DNA of 64,000 nt from Aldehydirespirator sp028819505 (GCA_965207755.1 OZ242297.1:868001-932000); one strand, 5' to 3'; numbered from the stretch's first letter, positions 34,309 through 43,460 are shown. Notes: a model not told the origin generated them from the letters alone. Numbers and translations: made by a program.

Positions 34309-35193
34309 ATGGTGAACCGCAACCCGATCATCACCTGCGCGGTGACCGGTGCGGGCGACACCGCCGGCAAGCATCCCGACCTGCCGGTAACGCCCTCCCA
34401 GATCGCGACGGCCGCACTGGAGGCCGCCGATGCGGGCGCGGCGATAGTACACATCCACGTGCGCGATCCGGCCACCGGCAAGGGCGCCCGCGACGTGGAC
34501 CTGTACCGCCAGGTGATCGAGCAGGTGAGGGCGGCCGACGGTGACGTGATCATCAACACCACCGCGGGCATGGGCGGCGACCTGCTGATCGGCGACCCCG
34601 ATCCCTTCGACTTCGGCGCCGACGGCACCGACCTCGTCAGCGGCCTGGAGCGCCTCGCCCACGTGGAGGCCCTCAAGCCCGACATGTGCAGCATCGACTG
34701 CGGCACTCTGAACTTCGGCGAGGGCCACCAGGTGTACGTGAGCACCCCGAACATGATCCGCGACATGGTCAAGCGGGTCCGGGAGCTCGGCGTCAAGCCC
34801 GAGCTGGAGATCTTCGACACCGGCCACCTTTGGCTGGCCAACACGCTGGTGGACGAGGGCCTGATCGCCGATCCGCCGTGGGTCCAGCTGTGTACCGGCA
34901 TCCCCTACGGCACGCCCACCGACGTGGGCCTGCTGGCCGCGCTGGTCCGCCTGCTGCCGGCCGGCGCCGAGTTCACCAGCTTCGCGCTGTCGGCCAGCCA
35001 GATTCCATGGGTGGCCCAGTCCATGCTGCTCGGCGGACACATCAGGGTGGGCTTGGAGGACAACCTGTACTTGGCCCGCGGCGTCTTCGCCTCCAATGCG
35101 GATCTCGTGAACCGGGCGCGAGAGGTAGTGGAGGCAATGGGGGGCAGGATTCAGTCCCCGGACCAGGCGCGTGACACCCTGTCACTGGGTTGA
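34309..35193 (+). CDS. beta-keto acid cleavage enzyme (DUF849/BKACE)
   Basis: 294 residues. Zn-binding HIHVRDPATG and the TIM-barrel segments INTTAGMGGD, CSIDCGTLNFG and LEIFDTGHLW are those of BKACE proteins, which split a beta-keto acid with acetyl-CoA into acetoacetate and an acyl-CoA, e.g. in carnitine or lysine-related routes. The specific substrate of this member is unknown. It is upstream of, but likely unrelated to, the formate dehydrogenase genes. Confidence 0.88.
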   Translation: MVNRNPIITCAVTGAGDTAGKHPDLPVTPSQIATAALEAADAGAAIVHIHVRDPATGKGARDVDLYRQVIEQVRAADGDVIINTTAGMGGDLLIGDPDPFDFGADGTDLVSGLERLAHVEALKPDMCSIDCGTLNFGEGHQVYVSTPNMIRDMVKRVRELGVKPELEIFDTGHLWLANTLVDEGLIADPPWVQLCTGIPYGTPTDVGLLAALVRLLPAGAEFTSFALSASQIPWVAQSMLLGGHIRVGLEDNLYLARGVFASNADLVNRAREVVEAMGGRIQSPDQARDTLSLG

Positions 35194-35236
35194 CGCCCGG
35201 ACCGAGCGGAGCAGACAGCGAGCAGGGAAGAGGCAG

Positions 35237-37165
35237 ATGGGCCGACGATCACGCGACAAGCGGCTGCCGCGGCTGACCACGCCGATGGTGCGCGACAACG
35301 GGAGGCTGCGTCCCGCCGCCTGGGACGAGGCCCTCGACCGGGCCGCCGACGGCTTCCGGGCCGTCCTCGACCGCCACGGACCGGACGGCTTCGGCATGTT
35401 CAGCTGCTCGAAGGCGACCAACGAGATGAACTACGCCGCCCAGAAGTTCATCCGCACCGCCATCGGGTCGAACAACATCGATTCCTGCAACAGAACTTGA
35501 CACGCTCCCTCCGTCGTCGGTCTGGCGACAGTGTTCGGAGCGGGAGGCGGGACCTCGTCGTACGCGGAGGTCGAGCAGGCCGACGTCGTCCTGCTGTGGG
35601 GCTCCAACGCCCGTGAAGCCCACCCGATCTTCTTCCACCACGTTCTCAAGGGCCTCCGCAACGGCGCCCGGATGTACGCCATCGACCCCCGGCGCACGTC
35701 CTCGGCCAAGTTCGCCGACCGCTGGCTGGGACTGTCGGTCGGCACCGACATCGCGCTGGCCAACGCCATGGGACGCGAGATCATCCACGCCGGGCTGCAC
35801 GATCCCGATTTCATCGCCCACTCCACGCAGGGCTTCGAGGCCTACGCGGCCCACGTCGAGTCGTACACCCTCGACTGGGCGGCCGTCGAGACCGGCGTGC
35901 CCGCGGAGGCCATCCGGGAGATGGCCCACGCCTACGCCACCGCCTCCAAGGCCCAGATCCTCTGGACGCTGGGCATCACCGAGCACCACAACGCGGTCGA
36001 CAACGTGGTGTCGCTCTGCAACCTGGCCCTGCTCACCGGCCATGTGGGCCGCTGGGGCTCGGGACTGTGCCCCTTGAGGGGCCAGAACAACGTGCAGGGC
36101 GGCGGCGACATGGGCGCCATACCCAACAAGTTCCCCGGCTTCCAGGACGTGGAAGACGGCGCGGTCCGGGCCAAGTTCGAGGCCGCTTGGGGCGTCGAGC
36201 TCAACGGCGTGCCCGGCAAGCACCTGACGCTGATGTTCGAGGCGATGGAGGCCGGCGAGCTGCGGGCCTGCTACGTGATCGGCGAGAACCCGGCGGACTC
36301 CGAGGCCAACATCGGCCACGCCCGCAAGCTGCTGGCCGGCCTCGACATCCTGGTGGTGCAGGACATCTTCATGACCCGCACCGCCGAGATGGCCGACGTG
36401 GTGCTGCCCGCCTCGGTTGCCTGGGCCGAGTCCGAGGGCACGGTCACTTCCAGCGAGCGGCGGGTGCAGCGTGTGCGCCCCGCCGTGCCGCCGCCCGGCC
36501 AGGCCCGCCACGACATCGACATCATCGGAGACCTGGCCCGCCGCCTCGGCGTCGACTGGGGCGAGCCCGGTCCCGAGGAGCTGTGGGACGAGATGCGGTC
36601 GCTGTCGCCTATGCACACCGGCATGTCGTGGGAGCGCCTCGACGCTTCCGGCGGCATCCAGTGGCCCTGTCCCAGTGCAGATCATCCCGGCACCGAGTTC
36701 CTGCACGGCTGGCTGTGGGCCGACGACCTCGGGGGCCGGAAGCCGGCGCCGTTCAGCCTCGTCCACCACGCCGGCCCGCCCGAGCAGCTAACCGACGAGT
36801 TCCCGCTGCGGCTCACCACCGGACGGGCCCTCGACTCCTACAACACGGGCGTCCAGTCGGGCGGCTATGCCTCGCCGATCCGCTACGGCGACGCCCTCGA
36901 CGTCAACCCGGCCGACGCGGCCGAGCTCGGCATCGCCGACGGGGAGAGAGTGCTGGTCAGTTCGCCCCGCGGCTCGGTGGCGATGGACGTGCGCCTCGAG
37001 CCCGACATTCCCGCAGGGCTCACGTTCACCACCTTCCACTTCCCGGAACTGGTGGACGCCAACATCCTGACCAACGACGACTGGGACCCGCGCTCGGGCA
37101 CGTCGGAGTTCAAGGCGGCCGCCATCCGCATCTCCAAGCTCGAGCCGGAGCACGCCCCCGCCTAG
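35237..37165 (+). CDS. formate dehydrogenase catalytic subunit, selenocysteine-containing (in-frame TGA)
   Basis: 642 residues counting the TGA at 35498-35500 as Sec (residue 88). The flanks DSCNRT-U-HAPSVVGLATVFG are the formate dehydrogenase active site, where U (or Cys) precedes the conserved His. Downstream NAREAHPIFFHHVL and WGITEHHNAVDN-like segments (LGITEHHNAVDN), and PLRGQNNVQGGGDMG, bind Mo/W-bis-MGD. A canonical SECIS follows the TGA. The gene begins after the N-terminal Fe-S parts of usual FdhA/FdsA; those are encoded at 39198. AGAGG precedes the ATG. Reading the TGA as a stop would leave two useless halves. Confidence 0.9.
35498..35547 (+). promoter_or_regulatory. bacterial SECIS hairpin after Sec UGA
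   Basis: With U of UGA as 1, the hairpin has GUCGUC (35513-35518) pairing GGCGAC (35524-35529) and loop GGUCU at 35519-35523. The loop begins 18 nt after the UGA, the same spacing as E. coli fdhF, and U17, G23 and U24, known SelB contacts there, are all present. Lower pairing CUCCC/GGGAG and CCG/CGG extends the stem. Confidence 0.85.
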
Positions 37166-37187
37166 CACATGACCGACCCACCCACCG

Positions 37188-37305
37188 GAATTGGCAGCGT
37201 TTTGCACGGTAGGCGTGCATTCTGCTGCCAATTCCGCACAGATCTGGTGGCGGCTGGAGAATTGGCAGCGTTTTGCACGGTAGGCGTGCATTCTGCTGCC
37301 AGTTC
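37188..37305 (+). repeat. two 47-bp palindromic repeats, 71 bases apart
   Basis: Copies at 37188-37234 and 37259-37305 in the gap between the formate dehydrogenase catalytic subunit and the diaphorase gene. Inner sequences are identical (CGTTTTGCACGGTAGGCGTG); one arm base differs (CAGTTC). A transcript from fdh would carry two successive hairpins here. Confidence 0.9.
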
Positions 37306-37345
37306 CGCACGGAGCGCGACGGGGACCGGCTAGGAGCGCAACCGA

Positions 37346-39112
37346 ATGACCGACATCTACCTGGGCGCGGACCGCGCCTCCGACGCTGAGGCCGCCGCGG
37401 TCGATGAGGCGCTGCGCGAGCGGGGTGTGGACGCCGTGGTGCAGCCCGAGACCGAGCGGCTGGTCACCTCTGGGCGAGCCCGGCGCCTTGCGCGGCGCCA
37501 CTGCCTTCTGCCGGCGTTGCACGCCCTCCAGAACGAGGCCGGCTGGATCAGCCCGGGCGGGATCAACTATGTGGCCGAGGTGCTGGACGTGCCCCCGGCC
37601 GAGGCGTTCGGGGTGGCCACCTTCTACGACCTGTTCCGCACCGAGCCGCCCGACCACGACGGCGACACCTTCCACGTGTGCGTCGACGCGGCCTGCCAGA
37701 TCGCGGGATACGACGACCTGGCCGCCTCGGTGCGGGCGGCGGGCGGCCACGTGCATCTGGGGCCCTGCCTGGGCCAGTGCGAGCGCGCGCCGGCGCTGTT
37801 CGTGCAGGGCGCCGGGGGACGGCCCGATCACGTGCCCGCCGACGCCGAGCCCTTCGAGCTGCCCCAGGCCGGCGACGAGTCGCTGCGCCTGCTGCGCCGC
37901 ATCGGCGTGGCCGACCCCTCCTCGCTGGAGTCCTACCGCGCCCACGGCGGCTATGAGGCGCTGCGCAGAGCCGGCGAGATGGGCGCGGGGGCGGTGCTGG
38001 AGGCGGTGGCGGCCTCGGGGCTGTCGGGACGGGGCGGCGCCGCCTTCCCGACCGGGGTGAAGTGGCGGGCCGTGGCCGCAGAGGGTGGGCGGCCCAAGCA
38101 CGTGGTGGCCAACTGCGACGAGTCCGAGCCGGGCACCTTCAAGGACCGCATCGTCATGGAGCGAGACCCGTTCGCGGTGATCGAGGCCATGTCCATCGCC
38201 GGCCTGGCCACCGGGGCCCGCAACGGCTGGATCTACATCCGCGGCGAGTACCCGCTGGCCACCGCCCGACTTCAGGGAGCGATCGACGCGGCCCGGGCCG
38301 CGGGACTCCTCGGCGCGGACGCGGCCGGCACCGGCCACGACTTCGACATCGCTGTCTGGCGGGGGGCGGGCGCCTACATCTGCGGCGAGGAGACGGCCCT
38401 GTTCAACTCGCTCGAGGGGTTCCGGGGGGAGCCTCGCAACAAGCCGCCGTTCCCCACCACCCACGGCCTGTTCGGCGAGCCGACCGCCGTCAACAACCCG
38501 GAGACCCTGCTGAACGTCCTCGACATCGTCATCGAGGGTCCCGACGCCTACCGGACCCGCGGGACCGAGCGCTCTCCCGGCACCAAGCTGCTGTGCCTGT
38601 CGGGCAAGGTCGGGCGGCCCGGCCTCTACGAGGTGCCGTTCGGAACGACGCTGGGAGACCTGTTGGAACTGGCCGGCGGGATCGCAGGCAACGGCGAGCT
38701 CCAGGCGGTGCTGATGGGCGGCGCGGCCGGATCGTTCGTCGGCCCCGACTCGCTCGGGCTGCCGCTGACGCTGGAGGACACCCGGGCCGCGGGCACCACC
38801 CTCGGCTCGGGCGTGGTGATGGCCTTCGACACGTCCGACGACATGACCGGCGTCGTGGTGCGCATCGCCGAGTTCTTCCGCGACGAGTCGTGCGGGCAGT
38901 GCGTTCCGTGCCGGGTGGGGGCGGTGCGCCAGCACGAGACGCTGGTCCAGATGCAGAGGCGAGGGTCGCTGTCGCCGGCCCGCCGGGCGCTGATCGGCGA
39001 GATGGCCGAGGTCATGGTGGACGCCTCCATCTGCGGCCTGGGCCACACCGCTGCCTCGGCGGTCCGCTCCGCCCTGGCGCTCGGCCTCATCCGGGAGGCG
39101 CCGTCGCCTTGA
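37346..39112 (+). CDS. formate dehydrogenase diaphorase subunit (NuoE-NuoF fusion)
   Basis: 588 residues. Residues ~30-190: NuoE/FdsG-like [2Fe-2S] domain (CVDAAC...CLGQCERAP). Residues ~200-588: NuoF/FdsB-like with FMN motif SGRGGAAFPTGVKW, NAD region GAGAYICGEETALFNSLEG, and C-terminal [4Fe-4S] ESCGQCVPCRVG plus a later Cys. It carries electrons to NAD+. In the Ralstonia-type enzyme FdsG and FdsB are separate; here they are fused. Confidence 0.93.
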   Translation: MTDIYLGADRASDAEAAAVDEALRERGVDAVVQPETERLVTSGRARRLARRHCLLPALHALQNEAGWISPGGINYVAEVLDVPPAEAFGVATFYDLFRTEPPDHDGDTFHVCVDAACQIAGYDDLAASVRAAGGHVHLGPCLGQCERAPALFVQGAGGRPDHVPADAEPFELPQAGDESLRLLRRIGVADPSSLESYRAHGGYEALRRAGEMGAGAVLEAVAASGLSGRGGAAFPTGVKWRAVAAEGGRPKHVVANCDESEPGTFKDRIVMERDPFAVIEAMSIAGLATGARNGWIYIRGEYPLATARLQGAIDAARAAGLLGADAAGTGHDFDIAVWRGAGAYICGEETALFNSLEGFRGEPRNKPPFPTTHGLFGEPTAVNNPETLLNVLDIVIEGPDAYRTRGTERSPGTKLLCLSGKVGRPGLYEVPFGTTLGDLLELAGGIAGNGELQAVLMGGAAGSFVGPDSLGLPLTLEDTRAAGTTLGSGVVMAFDTSDDMTGVVVRIAEFFRDESCGQCVPCRVGAVRQHETLVQMQRRGSLSPARRALIGEMAEVMVDASICGLGHTAASAVRSALALGLIREAPSP

Positions 39113-39197
39113 TGTCCGCTGTCGCCGTCCGCCCGCCCGCCCGGCACGGTCGCCGACGGTGCGCGGCCCTGCGCCTGGTAGCGTCGGCACCCTCCCG

Positions 39198-40058
39198 ATG
39201 ACCGAGACGACCATCACAGAGACCGCGGTCACGCTCACCATCGACGGCCGTCCCGTCGAGGTGGCGGAGGGCTCCACCATCCACGCCGCCTGCGTCGAGG
39301 CCGGCATCGAGACCCCCACGCTGTGCTGGGCCGAGAACCTGACCCCGGTCAACGTGTGCCGGGTGTGCGTGGTGGAGTTGGAGGGGTCCCGGGCGCTGGT
39401 GCCGTCGTGCTCCCGGCCCGCTACCGAGGGGATGGTCGTGCAGACCGACACTCCCCGGGTGCGCCACAGCCGCCGCATGGTGCTCGAGTTCCTCGGCTCG
39501 GGAGTGGACCTGAGCCAGGCCGACGACCTGCAGCGCTGGATGAAGGCCTACGGCGCCGACCCGGACCGCTACGGCGGCGAGGACCATCCGGTCGAGCGGG
39601 TCGAGGAGCCGGTCAAGGTCCAGGACGAGCTCTACATCCGGGACTACTCCAAGTGCGTGCTGTGCTACAAGTGCGTGGAGGCCTGCGGCGACGACGCCCA
39701 GCACACCTTCGCCATCGCGGTGGCCGGCCGGGGCTTCGACGCCCGGATCTCCACCGAGTTCGACGTGGCCCTGCCCGACTCGGCCTGCGTCTACTGCGGC
39801 AACTGCGTGGGGGTGTGCCCCACCGGCGCCCTCCAGTTCAAGACCGAGTACGACCTGCGCGAGGTGGGGGAGTGGCGCCCGGAGGACCAGACGGTCACCC
39901 GCACGGTGTGCTCCTACTGCGGGGTGGGCTGCAACCTCGACCTGCACGTTCAGGACGAGCGGATCGTGAAGGTCACCTCCCCGTCCGACCATTCGGTCAC
40001 CAGCGGCCATCTCTGCATCAAGGGCCGCTTCGGCTGGCAGTACGTCCACGGCGAGTGA
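39198..40058 (+). CDS. formate dehydrogenase Fe-S subunit (N-terminal part of FdsA/FdhA as a separate protein)
   Basis: 286 residues. [2Fe-2S] domain (TLCWAENLTPVNVCRVCVV...VPSC), two [4Fe-4S] motifs (CVLCYKCVEAC, CVYCGNCVGVCPTG), and then CSYCGVGCNLDL...HLCIKGRFGW, which is the [4Fe-4S] motif that normally starts the molybdopterin domain. The ending continues logically into the catalytic subunit at 35237 (RLTTPMVRDNG...). The HxxxCxxC cluster seen in FdsA/NuoG between the first two domains is absent. ATG at 39198 is used. Confidence 0.88.
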   Translation: MTETTITETAVTLTIDGRPVEVAEGSTIHAACVEAGIETPTLCWAENLTPVNVCRVCVVELEGSRALVPSCSRPATEGMVVQTDTPRVRHSRRMVLEFLGSGVDLSQADDLQRWMKAYGADPDRYGGEDHPVERVEEPVKVQDELYIRDYSKCVLCYKCVEACGDDAQHTFAIAVAGRGFDARISTEFDVALPDSACVYCGNCVGVCPTGALQFKTEYDLREVGEWRPEDQTVTRTVCSYCGVGCNLDLHVQDERIVKVTSPSDHSVTSGHLCIKGRFGWQYVHGE

Positions 40059-40107
40059 CCCGGCCCATTCCCTGAACCTCTGAAGCCTTGGAGCAAGGAG
40101 CGGCAAC

Positions 40108-40899
40108 ATGACCGATTCACCCATGCATGGAGCGCTCGCGGAAGCGGCCGGGCGGCTGAGAGACGCCATGGCCGCCGGTGTTCCCTGCGACCCGGTGCGC
40201 GGCCTGCTGAGTGACTCCGCCGGCCCTGAGGCCGGGTACGCGGTGCAGCAGCTCAACACCGATCACTGGCTCGCCAGCGGTCGGCGGATCAGCGGGCACA
40301 AGGTGGGTCTGACCAACCCGGCTGTGCAGGAGCAACTCGGCATGGACGAGCCCATCTGGGGCGTCCTGTACGCCGACAAGTGCCGCACCGACGGCGACGA
40401 CATCGGCGGTGCCGGGTTGATCGAGCCGCGGGTCGAGGTCGAGGTCGCGGTGGTGCTCGGCTCCGACCTCGACAATGGCCAGCACACCGTGGCCGACGTG
40501 ATCAGCGCCACCGCCTACGTGCTGCCCGCGCTGGAGATCGTCGACAGCCGCCTTCGGTGGAACATCACCAACTTCGACATGATCGCCGACAACGCGGGCA
40601 GCGGCCTCTACGTGCTCGGCACCCGCCCGGTGCCGTTGACCGCGGTCGACCTGCGCCGGGTGGAGATGCACTTGACGATCAACGGCGAGCCGGCCGCCAC
40701 CGGCAACGGAGCCGCCTGCCTGGGCAATCCGCTGAACTCGGTGCTGTGGCTGGCCGACGCCATGTGCCAACACGGCACCCCGCTGCAGGCCGGCGAGACC
40801 ATCATGACCGGCTCCCTATGCGGGATGCTCCCCCTAACCCCCGGCGACCAACTGCACGCCGAAATAGAAGGCGTAGGCACCGTGTCAGCGGTGCTGTAG
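40108..40899 (+). CDS. 2-oxo-hept-4-ene-1,7-dioate hydratase / 2-keto-4-pentenoate hydratase family (HpaH/MhpD-like)
   Basis: 263 residues. SGHKVGLTNPAVQEQLGMDEP, IEPRVEVEVAVVLG, ALEIVDSR and DNAGSGLYVLG match metal-dependent hydratases of meta-cleavage routes. AAGGAG precedes the ATG. Given HpaE/F/G-like genes at 53947-56850, the substrate is plausibly the heptadienedioate of homoprotocatechuate degradation, though it is 13 kb away. Confidence 0.85.
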   Translation: MTDSPMHGALAEAAGRLRDAMAAGVPCDPVRGLLSDSAGPEAGYAVQQLNTDHWLASGRRISGHKVGLTNPAVQEQLGMDEPIWGVLYADKCRTDGDDIGGAGLIEPRVEVEVAVVLGSDLDNGQHTVADVISATAYVLPALEIVDSRLRWNITNFDMIADNAGSGLYVLGTRPVPLTAVDLRRVEMHLTINGEPAATGNGAACLGNPLNSVLWLADAMCQHGTPLQAGETIMTGSLCGMLPLTPGDQLHAEIEGVGTVSAVL

Positions 40900-40914
40900 G
40901 AGCGCCGGCTCCCA

Positions 40915-41204
40915 CTACGCGGCGTTGCAGCACTCGCTGACGGCCGCGGCGAATCGCTCATAGGACCGGCTGCGGCCGACGGTCGTGGTTCCGTCGCGAT
41001 GCGCTCGATCCAGCCCGACACCGAGCGTGGTGAGGCCGATCTGTTCAGGGACACCGGATGAGGTCGTTCTCGTACCCTGCCAGCCAGTTCGGGACAGAGC
41101 GCCTCAATCAGCCGGACGATGGCGAGCCGGTCGTTGCGGCTCTCGCCGAAGACGAGCACCACGGCGGCGCGGCCGGGCTGGTGACGCCGAGTCGGCCGAG
41201 TCAT
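40915..41204 (-). pseudogene. remnant of a RloB-like gene (partner of the AAA ATPase)
   Basis: The N-terminal piece (RPTRRHQPGRAAVVLVFGES...IVRLIEALCPEL) reads in one frame and the C-terminal piece (RSRSYERFAAAVSECC) in another; together they cover only the ends of a ~200-residue protein of the type that follows RloA-like ATPases. The middle is missing. Start is 9 bases after the ATPase stop. Confidence 0.6.
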
Positions 41205-41212
41205 TTGGCGTC

Positions 41213-42403
41213 CTAGTTGGGGACGCCGCCCAACGCGCCTGCGAACCAGAGTTCGCCGAGACCGTACTCGGACCGTTTCTCGCGTCGAGCGATCTCATGG
41301 CTGTGCATTGCGGGAATCTTCGACGTGCCCGTAGCAGGGTCGCGGTCGCACACGACGAGTTCTGGTGGACGTAGGCGGTTGACGAATGTGGGAGCATGGG
41401 TGGTTGCAAGCAGCTGAGTGTGTTCGGAAGCGGCCCGCAGCCGTTCTACGAAGAGATCCAGCGCGTAGGGGTGCAGACCATGGTCGGCTTCCTCGATTGC
41501 CGTGAAAGGAGGCTGGTCCGGTTCGTGCAATGCCGTCAGCAGGGCGAGCAGCCGCACCGTGCCGAAGGAGGCGTCAGCAAGCTCGATCGGCATCCTCACG
41601 CCGCGTTCACGCAGCACCACCATCACGGCGCGGCTAGACCCGCCCAGCAGCTCGAACTCGATTGCATCAAGACCAGGAAGACACGCTCTGACCTCTTCCA
41701 CGAGTATTGCGAACGAGTCCGGCTCCGCAAGGGAGAGGTTGTGCAGTGCCGAGGCCAGGTTGCTGGCGTCGTCGGCTAGTGGTCCCGGGATGATTCTCGA
41801 CGGATGGCGGGCCGCCTGCATATCGGGCTCGAGGATCCGGATTCCCGACAAGAAATTCGCTAGCAAGCGGATTCCTTCGCCGCCTTCCTCATCGGACCAG
41901 TCGGGGAGCGTCGCTAGTCCTGTCGTCTGCCGGTTGGCGAGCTGCCGGGTCTCGCGGTCGCCTTCGTCCATGTCGTCGGCGCCGAACTCGACTTTCGTGC
42001 CCTTCACGGTGAGACGTCGGCCCTGTCCAGGCGTCCGCTTCCAGGCGAACGACTCCTCGCGAATGATCTGGTCACTGGTGCTCCGGTAGAATTTCAGCTC
42101 ATACTCGTCCAGCGCGCCGAGGCTGGCGTGGGTTGTGACGATGCCCTGCACCCCCAGAACAACCCTTGATGAGGGCCCTCGGCCGTCCTGTCGCAGGACG
42201 TAGGAGTATCCCCCGGCTGCGTCGATGGCGGCGGCGAGATCGAACCGCACGGTGGATGCCAGAAATCTCAGTACTCCCAACACGTTGGTCTTTCCGGAGC
42301 CGTTGGGCCCGACCAGAACCGTCAGCGGACCGAGAGGCACATCGGCCTCGGCCAGGGATCGAAAGCCCTTCGCCTTCAGCATGGTGAGTTGCCTGCGGCT
42401 CAC
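41213..42403 (-). CDS. AAA ATPase (RloA/OLD-like, AAA_21)
   Basis: 396 residues. Walker A VGPNGSGKTN near the N-terminus after a GFRSLAEADVPLGPLTVL lead, and Walker B PFTAIEEADHGLHP, then TTHAPTFVNRL. SMC-like topology with an insertion between. Such ATPases pair with a RloB/TOPRIM-type effector in phage-defence or anticodon-nuclease-like systems; here the partner is broken (40915), so function may be lost. Confidence 0.85.
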   Translation of the reverse strand: MSRRQLTMLKAKGFRSLAEADVPLGPLTVLVGPNGSGKTNVLGVLRFLASTVRFDLAAAIDAAGGYSYVLRQDGRGPSSRVVLGVQGIVTTHASLGALDEYELKFYRSTSDQIIREESFAWKRTPGQGRRLTVKGTKVEFGADDMDEGDRETRQLANRQTTGLATLPDWSDEEGGEGIRLLANFLSGIRILEPDMQAARHPSRIIPGPLADDASNLASALHNLSLAEPDSFAILVEEVRACLPGLDAIEFELLGGSSRAVMVVLRERGVRMPIELADASFGTVRLLALLTALHEPDQPPFTAIEEADHGLHPYALDLFVERLRAASEHTQLLATTHAPTFVNRLRPPELVVCDRDPATGTSKIPAMHSHEIARREKRSEYGLGELWFAGALGGVPN

Positions 42404-42506
42404 AACAGGCCAGTTTGTACGAGTGCCGTCGTGGGCGAACTAGCCGAGTTCACAGTTCCGATGGTACCGGGCGGCCTATGGGGTTGGCAGTCCGGAGCAC
42501 GATCGA

Positions 42507-42638
42507 CTACGCGGCGCCCCGTGCCTGGCTTGCATCCTTGCGCAGTCGCTGCATGCTTGCCGCGACGGATTGGACACGATCGAGCACATCAGCGAGTGTG
42601 CCGGACAGGTCGTCTTGCTCGCTGTAGCCGCGGTTCAC
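42507..42638 (-). CDS. small coupled ORF after the PIN-like gene (43 aa)
   Basis: GTG start at 42638 overlaps the TGA of the PIN-like gene (GTGA). The protein starts VNRGYSEQDDLSGTLADVL and is charged and helical, ending in TAG at 42507. No family recognised. The overlap and codon-like composition argue for translation; it may be part of the toxin-antitoxin operon. Confidence 0.5.
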   Translation of the reverse strand: MNRGYSEQDDLSGTLADVLDRVQSVAASMQRLRKDASQARGAA

Positions 42639-43048
42639 ATATCCGAGGGGTGGATGTGGATTGCCACGCCTTCATGGGCGAAGGCATCGCGCCAAGAGCG
42701 GCCCACATTCGCCTCCGCCACATGCACGGGGGCACCGTGGACGAGGGCGGCGGCGAGAAGTTCGGAGGTGACGACGCTGAGCCGGTGCCGCGACATGATC
42801 TGTGCAGCCGTGACCGTCAGGTACCGGGGGTCGAGCACCATCAGCACATCGGTCGGCGGCGCCAGAGCGGCGCGCACCATTCGCTCGTCGATCCCCTTGC
42901 TCAACCGGCCGCGAACCCGGCTGTCGAGCAGGGCGCGCAGCAGACGGAAGTGGAAGCCCCACGGAATCGTGGGAACTTCGCCGGGCCATAGCCGGTTGCT
43001 CCGACCCGCAAGTGCCCACACCGCAAGGTGGTCGTCGACAATGATCAC
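42635..43048 (-). CDS. PIN-like toxin
   Basis: 137 residues, GTG start. N-terminus MIIVDDHLAVWALAGR and internal MSRHRLSVVTSELLAAAL and WRDAFAHEGV match a PIN-like group that partners with ribbon-helix-helix antitoxins in actinobacteria. Acidic residues D5 and D6 at the N-terminus are present; the full catalytic set is not clear. The antitoxin gene ends 30 bases upstream. Confidence 0.65.
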   Translation of the reverse strand: MIIVDDHLAVWALAGRSNRLWPGEVPTIPWGFHFRLLRALLDSRVRGRLSKGIDERMVRAALAPPTDVLMVLDPRYLTVTAAQIMSRHRLSVVTSELLAAALVHGAPVHVAEANVGRSWRDAFAHEGVAIHIHPSDM

Positions 43049-43078
43049 GATCGTCGGGCAGTCACCGGCGGGATGCCC

Positions 43079-43330
43079 TCACGAGTCGTCCTCGGGAGGA
43101 TCGACGCTGAGTTCCGGGTCGTCGGCGAACAGTCGGGCGGACACCTCGGCGTACTCGTCAGCCAGCGCCGCGAATGCTCGCTTGACCTCGTGATCGAGTA
43201 CGGCGGGCCGAGCCGCGGCGTCATCGATGATGTCCCGCAGTACAGCACTGCGGGTTGTGCCCGTGGCGTCGGCGCGAGCCTCCAAGTACCGGGTTTGATC
43301 CTCAGTCAGGTACACGTTGGTCCTTTGCAT
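43079..43330 (-). CDS. ribbon-helix-helix antitoxin
   Basis: 83 residues from ATG 43330 (MQRTNVYLTEDQTRYLEARADATGT split at the turn), the strand-helix-helix CopG-type motif with SAVLRDIIDDA. The C-terminal half would bind the toxin. The AT-rich stretch at 43400-43450 upstream is likely the promoter, but no box is clear. Confidence 0.8.
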   Translation of the reverse strand: MQRTNVYLTEDQTRYLEARADATGTTRSAVLRDIIDDAAARPAVLDHEVKRAFAALADEYAEVSARLFADDPELSVDPPEDDS

Positions 43331-43460
43331 ACACCGCAACATACACCGTCTGGCTGGATCGGGCACCGCTGCAAGACCCCACGGCCACCCAAGGGGCCAG
43401 CATCACGATACAACATGAAGAAAGATGAAACATATCTAGTCAAGTTCAAACCGAGCCGCG

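Noticed and set aside
35171..37165. Two separate genes or a pseudogene at the formate dehydrogenase
   Set aside because: The stop is TGA at the exact Sec position with a SECIS after it, and the frame is unchanged on both sides.
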